From the NCBI RefSeq assembly GCF_013449375.1, contig NZ_JACDRR010000007.1:244827-308826 (forward strand): a stretch of 64,000 nt of DNA, written 5' to 3'. Under the pieces are notes generated by a model. That model made no database searches. It had not been told where the DNA came from and saw nothing but the letters and a program-made list of their open reading frames with translations. Positions 59,201 to 64,000 of this stretch are shown piece by piece. Numbering within the stretch: position 1 is the first letter of the stretch; each line of letters opens with the position of its first letter. This DNA comes from Pectobacterium sp. CFBP8739. GTDB lineage: Bacteria > Pseudomonadota > Gammaproteobacteria > Enterobacterales > Enterobacteriaceae. A program made the position numbers and the translations under genes.

Positions 59201-60736
59201 ATGCTACTACCTTGGCTAATTCTTCTCCCCTTTATCGGCGGTCTGCTGTGTTGGCAGTTAGAGCGTTTTGGTACGAAAGTACCGCGCTGGATAGCGTTGA
59301 TTGCAATGGGGCTGACACTCGCACTGTCTCTGCAACTGTGGTTGCAAGGCGGTTACTCTCTGACGGCGCCGACAGGCGTGCCACAATGGCAATCCGAGTT
59401 TTATGTGCCATGGATCCCACGCTTCGGCATCGGCATCCATCTTGCGCTGGATGGCCTGTCGCTGCTGATGGTCGTGCTGACGGGGCTGCTGGGCGTGTTG
59501 GCAATCCTCTGTTCCTGGAATGAAATTCAGCGCTATCAGGGCTTCTTCCACCTGAACCTGCTGTGGATTCTGGGCGGCGTTATCGGTGTGTTCCTTGCCA
59601 TCGACATGTTCCTGTTCTTCTTCTTCTGGGAGATGATGCTGGTACCGATGTACTTCCTGATTGCACTGTGGGGGCATAAAGGCTCTGACGGTAAAACCAG
59701 AATTACGGCGGCAACCAAGTTCTTCATTTATACCCAGGCAAGTGGCCTGATCATGTTGATCGCGATTCTGGCGCTGGTCTTTGTGCATCACAATGCCACC
59801 GGTGTTTGGACGTTCAACTATGAAGACCTGCTGAAGACGCCGATGTCATACGGTGTTGAATATCTGCTGATGCTGGGCTTCTTCATCGCGTTTGCTGTAA
59901 AAATGCCTGTCGTGCCGTTGCACGGCTGGCTGCCGGATGCACACAGTCAGGCGCCAACGGCGGGTTCTGTTGACCTTGCGGGGATCCTGTTGAAAACGGC
60001 GGCTTATGGTCTGCTACGTTTCAGCCTGCCGCTGTTCCCTAACGCCTCACATGCCTTTGCACCGATTGCCATGTGGCTGGGTGTGATTGGTATCTTCTAC
60101 GGCGCTTGGCTGGCGTTTAAACAGACGGATATCAAACGCCTGATCGCTTACACCTCGGTGTCCCACATGGGCTTCGTGATGATTGCCATCTATTCGGGTA
60201 ATCAACTGGCTTATCAGGGCGCGGTGATTCAGATGATTGCACACGGTTTGTCTGCTGCCGGTCTGTTTATTCTGTGTGGTCAATTGTACGAACGTCTGCA
60301 TACCCGTGACATGCGTGAAATGGGCGGTCTGTGGTCGCGTCTGAAGTTCCTGCCTGCGCTGTCTCTGTTCTTTGCCGTCGCGACATTGGGGATGCCGGGA
60401 ACGGGTAACTTCGTTGGCGAATTCATGATTCTGTTCGGCAGCTATCAGGTTGTGCCGGTGATTACGGTGATCTCAACCTTCGGTCTGGTATTTGCGTCAG
60501 TCTACTCACTGATCATGATGCAGCGTGCTTACTACGGTGCGCCTAAATCTGATGAGCCATTGAAGAGTATGTCGATCCGCGAATTGTCTATCGTGATGCT
60601 GTTGGTGGTATTACTGGTGTTGTTAGGGGTGTACCCGCAACCGATTCTGGATACCTCCAGTGCCGCGATGTCAAATATCCAGCAGTGGTTTATGTCGTCT
60701 GCTCCAGATTCAATTATTTCAACAACAAGGCCGTAA
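59201..60736 (+). CDS. nuoM: NADH-quinone oxidoreductase subunit M
   Basis: 511 residues, about 14 membrane spans. Antiporter-like proton channel: FFFFWEMMLVPMYFLIALWG with Glu144 type residue (about 139-158), AFAVKMPVVPLHGWLPDAHSQAPTAGSV (about 231-258, Lys and His), and YTSVSHMGFVMIAIYS. Between NuoL and NuoN in the membrane arm. The ATG follows an AGGGAC sequence at about 14 bases, a weak ribosome binding site. Confidence 0.98.
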   Translation: MLLPWLILLPFIGGLLCWQLERFGTKVPRWIALIAMGLTLALSLQLWLQGGYSLTAPTGVPQWQSEFYVPWIPRFGIGIHLALDGLSLLMVVLTGLLGVLAILCSWNEIQRYQGFFHLNLLWILGGVIGVFLAIDMFLFFFFWEMMLVPMYFLIALWGHKGSDGKTRITAATKFFIYTQASGLIMLIAILALVFVHHNATGVWTFNYEDLLKTPMSYGVEYLLMLGFFIAFAVKMPVVPLHGWLPDAHSQAPTAGSVDLAGILLKTAAYGLLRFSLPLFPNASHAFAPIAMWLGVIGIFYGAWLAFKQTDIKRLIAYTSVSHMGFVMIAIYSGNQLAYQGAVIQMIAHGLSAAGLFILCGQLYERLHTRDMREMGGLWSRLKFLPALSLFFAVATLGMPGTGNFVGEFMILFGSYQVVPVITVISTFGLVFASVYSLIMMQRAYYGAPKSDEPLKSMSIRELSIVMLLVVLLVLLGVYPQPILDTSSAAMSNIQQWFMSSAPDSIISTTRP

Positions 60737-60742
60737 TTCGCC

Positions 60743-62200
60743 ATGACAATAACTCTTCAACAACTAATTGCGCTATCGCCGCTGTTGATCGTCGGATTGA
60801 CGGTAGTGGTTGTGATGCTGTGCATTGCGTGGCGACGCAACCATTTTGTCAACGCAACCATGACGGTTATCGGCCTGAATATTGCGTTGCTGTCACTGTA
60901 CTTTGTCGGTCAGGTTGGCCCAACGGATGTGACGCCGCTGCTGCGTGTTGATGGCTTCTCGATGTTCTATAGCGCGCTGGTTCTGCTTGCTAGTCTGGCT
61001 ACCAGTACGTTTGCTTATCCGTGGCTGCAAGGCTACCCAGACAACCGCGATGAGTTCTACCTGCTGGTTCTGATTGCTGCGTTGGGTGGAATCCTGCTGT
61101 CGAGCGCCAACCATCTGGCGTCGCTGTTCATCGGGATTGAACTGCTTTCCCTTCCGCTGTTTGGTCTGGTTGGCTATGCCTTCCGTCAGAAACGTTCGCT
61201 GGAAGCCAGTATTAAATACATGCTGCTGTCGGCAGCGGCGTCTTCCTTCCTGCTGTTTGGCATGGCGCTGATTTATGCTGAATCGGGCGATATGAGCTTT
61301 GCCAGCCTCGGTAAGAGCCTGAGCGATCAACAAATCCATGCGCCGCTGCTGCTGGCTGGTCTGGGGATGATGATTGTCGGTCTGGGCTTCAAGCTGTCTC
61401 TGGTACCGTTCCAACTGTGGACACCTGATGTGTATCAGGGGGCGCCTGCGCCTGTGTCTACGTTTCTGGCGACAGCCGGTAAGATTGCGGTGTTCGGCGC
61501 GGTAATGCGTTTATTCCTGTACGCGCCGATGGCTGACAGCGAATCGGTCAGAATCGTACTGGGCGTCATTGCGTTCGCCTCCATCCTGTTCGGTAACGTG
61601 ATGGCGGTATCGCAGACCAATATTAAACGTCTGCTCGGCTACTCTTCCATTGCACATCTGGGCTATTTGCTGGTTGCCCTGATCGCGGTGCAGAGTCATC
61701 AACTGGCGCTGGAAACCGTCGGCGTTTATCTGGTCGGTTACCTGTTCAGCAGCCTGGGTGCGTTCGGTGTGGTTAGTCTGATGTCCAGCCCGTATCGTGG
61801 TCCGGATGCGGATTCATTGTTCTCTTACCGTGGTTTGTTTTGGCATAAACCGATTCTGTCCGCAGTGATGACGGTGATGATGCTGTCGCTGGCGGGGATC
61901 CCGATGACGCTGGGCTTCTTCGGTAAATTCTACGTGCTGGCTGTCGGTGTGAATGCAGAGTTATGGTGGTTGACGGGTGCCGTTGTGCTGGGTAGCGCCA
62001 TTGGTTTGTACTACTACCTGCGCGTGATGGTGAGCCTGTACCTGACGGCGCCTCAACAGCTACAGCGTGATACGCCGAATAACTGGGCCCTAACCGCAGG
62101 TGGTGTGGTCGTACTGATCTCCTCCATCGCAGTTCTGTTCTTCGGTTTGTATCCACAGCCGCTTATCTCTCTGGTGCAATTGGCGCAGCCAATGCTGTAA
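60743..62200 (+). CDS. nuoN: NADH-quinone oxidoreductase subunit N
   Basis: 485 residues, 14 membrane spans. Third antiporter-like subunit: [21 protein letters not shown] with Glu133 (about 129-149), [30 protein letters not shown] (about 213-242, Lys217 type) and [18 protein letters not shown]. Six bases after nuoM. Last gene of the nuo operon; a strong terminator follows. Confidence 0.98.
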   Translation: MTITLQQLIALSPLLIVGLTVVVVMLCIAWRRNHFVNATMTVIGLNIALLSLYFVGQVGPTDVTPLLRVDGFSMFYSALVLLASLATSTFAYPWLQGYPDNRDEFYLLVLIAALGGILLSSANHLASLFIGIELLSLPLFGLVGYAFRQKRSLEASIKYMLLSAAASSFLLFGMALIYAESGDMSFASLGKSLSDQQIHAPLLLAGLGMMIVGLGFKLSLVPFQLWTPDVYQGAPAPVSTFLATAGKIAVFGAVMRLFLYAPMADSESVRIVLGVIAFASILFGNVMAVSQTNIKRLLGYSSIAHLGYLLVALIAVQSHQLALETVGVYLVGYLFSSLGAFGVVSLMSSPYRGPDADSLFSYRGLFWHKPILSAVMTVMMLSLAGIPMTLGFFGKFYVLAVGVNAELWWLTGAVVLGSAIGLYYYLRVMVSLYLTAPQQLQRDTPNNWALTAGGVVVLISSIAVLFFGLYPQPLISLVQLAQPML

Positions 62201-62229
62201 CCACCTCCGAGAGTCGGATTGAGTCACGA

Positions 62230-62262
62230 AACGCCGTTGATGAGAATCAACGGCGTTTTTTT
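62230..62262 (+). terminator. Rho-independent terminator of the nuo operon
   Basis: AACGCCGTTGA (62230-62240) pairs perfectly with TCAACGGCGTT (62247-62257), loop TGAGAA, and the T run extends to 62262. Thirty bases after nuoN. Confidence 0.95.
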
Positions 62263-62264
62263 AT

Positions 62265-62338
62265 GGCGAGCTTCCTGCTCGCCACCCTTCGGGCCGTCGC
62301 AAGCAACGTTGAAAACGCTCCCTGCGTTTTTTTGTCAG
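62265..62338. repeat. Dispersed hairpin repeat, copy 2
   Basis: Starts with GGCGAGC/GCTCGCC (62265-62271 and 62277-62283), then CCCTTCGGGCC (62285-62295), a small hairpin with loop AA, and GTTGAAAACG-CTCCCTG-CGTTTTTTTGTC. The last part aligns in order with 31302-31352. Placed directly after the nuo terminator. No terminal inverted repeats like those of the longer copy are seen here. Confidence 0.65.
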
Positions 62339-62512
62339 CAAAATCACTATGTTCTCGGGCGGTGGTGATAGCAGGCAAGGTACGTTTTAGGAATGGTCTG
62401 GTCTGCTGAAGCCGTAGAAGTCAGGAAAAATTGTCTATAGTTAAGAAGACAACGATTTGTAACTCATGGTTTTTCATAACCAATGATTTCTCATAACAGA
62501 AGGAAGCACTCT

Positions 62513-62824
62513 ATGGCGGCAACCAAAAAACAGCCTGAAGAAATTCGTGTCGATGATGATTTAAAACTTCTGACTGAAACGCTGGATGAGGTACTTCGCT
62601 ATACGGGCGATCAGGCCGATCAGGCCTACCTTGATTTGAAAAAAGGAGCAGAAAAAGCGCTGCTGGAAGTGAAAGCCCGTATTGGCGTAACAGACAGCTA
62701 TTATGCGCGTGCCAAGCAGGTGGCCGACAAAGCCGATGTGTATGTGCATGACAAACCTTGGCACGGTGTCGGTATCGGTGCCACCGTCGGTCTGGTTGTG
62801 GGATTACTGTTGGCTAAGCGCTAG
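62513..62824 (+). CDS. elaB: ElaB/YqjD/DUF883 family membrane-anchored ribosome-binding protein
   Basis: 103 residues from the ATG at 62513 (AAGGAAG 7 bases upstream). A long charged amphipathic helix (about 12-78, heptad-like, Lys/Glu/Ala rich) followed by a C-terminal membrane anchor VGIGATVGLVVGLLLAKR (about 86-103) with a GxxxG-like pattern. Relatives in E. coli are RpoS-dependent inner-membrane proteins that bind ribosomes in stationary phase. ElaB rather than YqjD is suggested by its place near nuo. Confidence 0.9.
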   Translation: MAATKKQPEEIRVDDDLKLLTETLDEVLRYTGDQADQAYLDLKKGAEKALLEVKARIGVTDSYYARAKQVADKADVYVHDKPWHGVGIGATVGLVVGLLLAKR

Positions 62825-62835
62825 CCTCTGCCATC

Positions 62836-62860
62836 ATGTAGCGGGGGTTGCCCGCTACAT
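62836..62860 (+). terminator. Hairpin after elaB
   Basis: ATGTAGCGGG (62836-62845) pairs perfectly with CCCGCTACAT (62851-62860), loop 5 bases, 11 bases after the elaB stop. No T run follows. Confidence 0.65.
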
Positions 62861-62873
62861 CCTCCGATATCCT

Positions 62874-63044
62874 CTATTCTTGGATCTTATCCTCTTTCAC
62901 CGGCATGCCTTGCACCCAATATATGGCCTCAAACGGACGCAGCGCCAGTATGGCGGGTTGAGGCTGTGTATCAGAATAATTGCTGAACAATAGTCGCCAG
63001 CGGCGCTCATGGGCGTCCGTTGGTGGCTGCCAGCGCAGAGCCTG
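62874..63044 (-). pseudogene. C-terminal remnant of a glycoside hydrolase family 13 enzyme (TreC-like)
   Basis: Between a stop at 63045-63047 and one at 62874-62876 the minus strand encodes 56 residues without a start codon or ribosome binding site. They include RRWRLLFSNYSDTQPQP and ILALRPFEAIYWVQGMP, the pattern (L-L-x-N-Y ... L-R-P-F/W-E-A) that ends GH13 alpha-glucosidases and trehalose-6-phosphate hydrolases. No upstream coding part is found in any frame up to 63240, so only the tail remains. Confidence 0.5.
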
Positions 63045-63060
63045 TTAACGGGGGTTTTGC

Positions 63061-63183
63061 CGTGAAAGGAAAGCGCATTGAACTGTTTTTAAAAGAGAAT
63101 GCTCAGGCATGCGGTGTGCTGCACAAATCTGCGACGTGTGGGTAGACAAAAAGGAAAGGGGGATGATCAGGGTGAAATAGAGG
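63061..63183. other. Short stretch with no supported gene
   Basis: Lies between the glycosidase remnant and the small gene terminator. A 27-codon frame on the plus strand (GTG at 63062) has no ribosome binding site and is not supported. Confidence 0.4.
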
Positions 63184-63219
63184 CTGAAAAAACAAAAGCC
63201 GCCTGTAGGAGGCGGCTTT
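63184..63219 (-). terminator. Rho-independent terminator of the small gene
   Basis: AAAGCCGCCT (63195-63204) pairs with AGGCGGCTTT (63210-63219), loop 5 bases; on the minus strand TTTGTTTTTTC follows. It ends the short transcript 20 or so bases after the stop of the 32-codon gene. Confidence 0.9.
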
Positions 63220-63239
63220 AGAGATTGTTTATATCACAA

Positions 63240-63338
63240 TCAGAACGGGCTGATGATTGACCCAATACGTTCACAGTAGCTGACATAAACATCTCCCATT
63301 CTTTTAAAGAATTTGCTGATTTTGCGAAAAGTTTTCAT
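63240..63338 (-). CDS. Unrecognised 32-residue basic protein (AzuC-like layout)
   Basis: ATG at 63338, TGA at 63242-63240. AGAGGAG lies 7 bases before the ATG. The N-terminus MKTFRKISKFFKRMGDV is strongly basic and amphipathic, followed by YVSYCERIGSIISPF; no membrane span or signal peptide. The gene has its own promoter, two CRP sites and a terminator, so the transcript is only about 200 bases. I do not recognise the family with certainty. E. coli AzuC is similar in size, starts MKLRKILK, has a Cys near residue 15, is CRP-repressed, and its RNA (AzuR) also acts as a base-pairing sRNA. Homology is inference. Confidence 0.75.
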   Translation of the reverse strand: MKTFRKISKFFKRMGDVYVSYCERIGSIISPF

Positions 63339-63367
63339 TATCAGACTCCTCTAACGGGTTAGTTAAG

Positions 63368-63383
63368 TGTGATATTCATCACG
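63368..63383 (-). promoter_or_regulatory. CRP site 2, at the start of the small transcript
   Basis: TGTGA-TATTCA-TCACG (plus strand) matches the CRP half-sites at 9 of 10 bases. Its centre (63375.5) is about +8 relative to the predicted start, a position for repression. Confidence 0.7.
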
Positions 63384-63389
63384 TTTTTA

Positions 63390-63418
63390 ATGGTAGCGGA
63401 GCTGAAATCAGATTTCAA
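63390..63418 (-). promoter_or_regulatory. Sigma-70 promoter of the small gene
   Basis: On the minus strand, -35 TTGAAA (63418-63413) and -10 TACCAT (63395-63390) with a 17-base spacer. Start predicted near 63383, 45 bases before the ATG. Confidence 0.65.
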
Positions 63419-63424
63419 CATTTT

Positions 63425-63440
63425 TGTGATGTTAGTCACA
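63425..63440 (-). promoter_or_regulatory. CRP site 1, upstream of the -35
   Basis: TGTGA-TGTTAG-TCACA is a perfect match to both CRP half-sites, and the symmetry extends outward (TTTTTGTGA 63421-63429 with TCACAAAAA 63436-63444). Its centre is about -49 from the predicted start. It lies 57 bp from site 2, so two CRP dimers could bracket the promoter. It might also serve a promoter facing the other way. Confidence 0.85.
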
Positions 63441-63543
63441 AAAATATAACGATCCGATAAGTGAAACACGCCGTGGAACGAAATACCTGATACGCAGTTG
63501 GAAGGTCAGCGCATCAGGTGAGGGAATACACTACGAGGTCGTG

Positions 63544-64000
63544 TCAGGTGGGATAGTGATAAATATTGTGATCGAACCACTGTTCGCCAATCTTCTCGGC
63601 ATCTTTCTCGATGTGATGAAAGTGGAAACCAAGCCGTTGCGCGACAGCATTACTGCGCGTGTTGGCGGTTGAAGCTCTAATGACGCAGCGCTCAACGAGA
63701 TTCGCATCGGTATAGGCGGCTATTAGTGTACTGACGGCCTGAGAAACGATGCCTTTACCTTCAAAGGCTTCGGCGATCCAGTAGCCGATGACGCCTTCTT
63801 TATCCTGAATCGTGTTGAAGGAGACGATGCCAGCCAGCGCATCGTCCCAGCGGATAACATATACGGCGGACGTTTTGTCGAAGAATGCCTTCCGGTTGCC
63901 GCGAATCGTTTCACGGGTGTCATCGACGTTCTTGACGGAATCCGGCCAGGGTAACGTTCGCCGCAGACGGGCTTTTTCCTGCTGGATCAAGGCGAAGAGC
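63544..64000 (-). CDS. GNAT acetyltransferase, RimL-like (5' end beyond the window)
   Basis: The frame is open to the window edge, reading LFALIQQEKARLRRTLPWPDSV at its visible start, which aligns with an internal part of RimL (ribosomal protein L7/L12 serine N-acetyltransferase), so perhaps 25-30 N-terminal residues are missing. GNAT landmarks: GIVSFNTIQDKEGVIGYWI, acetyl-CoA loop FEGKGIVSQAV, and ASTANTRSNAVAQRLGFHF. The exact substrate cannot be told; RimL or a paralogue modifying other amino groups. Confidence 0.85.
   Translation of the reverse strand, partial: LFALIQQEKARLRRTLPWPDSVKNVDDTRETIRGNRKAFFDKTSAVYVIRWDDALAGIVSFNTIQDKEGVIGYWIAEAFEGKGIVSQAVSTLIAAYTDANLVERCVIRASTANTRSNAVAQRLGFHFHHIEKDAEKIGEQWFDHNIYHYPT

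Noticed and set aside
62703-62993. 96-codon frame overlapping the end of elaB
   Set aside because: Out of frame with elaB and crossing its terminator hairpin.
63222-63242. CRP-like palindrome ATTGTGATATAAACAAT at the end of the small gene
   Set aside because: Only one half-site fits (TGTGA without TCACA at the right spacing); AT-rich palindrome.
1-64000. CRISPR arrays, tRNA or rRNA genes, integrases, transposases
   Set aside because: Looked for regularly spaced repeats, T-loop motifs, and long rRNA-like segments on both strands; none seen.

Overview
This window is chromosomal DNA of an enterobacterium, most probably Pectobacterium or a close relative in the Pectobacteriaceae. That call rests on gene order and protein similarity recalled from E. 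coli, on an LrhA orthologue that corresponds to the soft-rot regulator HexA, and on dispersed intergenic repeats of a kind I associate with Pectobacterium. No species call is possible from the sequence alone. Nearly every gene has an E. coli counterpart in the same order (sixA to fabB, pdxB to purF, ubiX/his transport, yfcH to ackA, yfbV to alaA, lrhA/hexA, nuoA-N), so this is conserved backbone with two accessory edges.

Layout. 1-5057 (minus): an archaic (Csu/sigma-type) chaperone-usher pilus operon: two spore-coat-U pilins, chaperone, usher and a tip-adhesin-like subunit cut by the window edge. It is followed by an AT-rich gap of about 0.9 kb without a gene. 6034-15633: sixA, smrB, prmB, aroC-mepA-yfcA-epmC-yfcL, mnmC, fabB. 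15733-26732: flk, then pdxB-usg-truA-dedA-accD-folC-dedD and the PurR-controlled cvpA-purF. 26963-31049: ubiX and the histidine/basic amino acid ABC transporter hisJ-Q-M-P, headed by NtrC sites and a sigma-54 promoter. 31462-46358: yfcH, folX, yfcG, yfcE, yfcD, pta-ackA, yfbV, yfbU, hxpA (yfbT), yfbS, yfbR, alaA and lrhA/hexA. 47033-62200: the complete 13-gene nuo operon (complex I, with fused nuoCD). 62513-64000: elaB, a decayed glycosidase tail, a tiny CRP-flanked gene and the 3' part of a RimL-like acetyltransferase.

How the genes work together. The central blocks serve fatty acid synthesis (fabB, accD), PLP, chorismate, folate and purine synthesis (pdxB, aroC, folC, purF), tRNA and protein modification (mnmC, truA, prmB, epmC), acetate overflow (ackA, pta) and respiration (nuo). 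Several control sites are readable: FadR and FabR sites before fabB, a PurR box before cvpA, paired NtrC sites plus a sigma-54 promoter before hisJ, terminators inside the pilus and ackA-pta operons, and a hairpin in the hisJ-hisQ gap.

The least ordinary finding is at 63184-63440: a 32-codon gene with a good ribosome binding site, a sigma-70-type promoter bracketed by two near-consensus CRP sites, and a strong terminator. Its layout resembles the E. coli AzuC/AzuR dual-function RNA. Others worth a look are a 231-bp element with terminal inverted repeats (31202-31432) whose core recurs after nuoN, a 106-bp palindromic element before aroC, and a four-copy 15-bp in-frame repeat at the start of nuoE. 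I see no CRISPR array, tRNA, rRNA, transposase or prophage gene.
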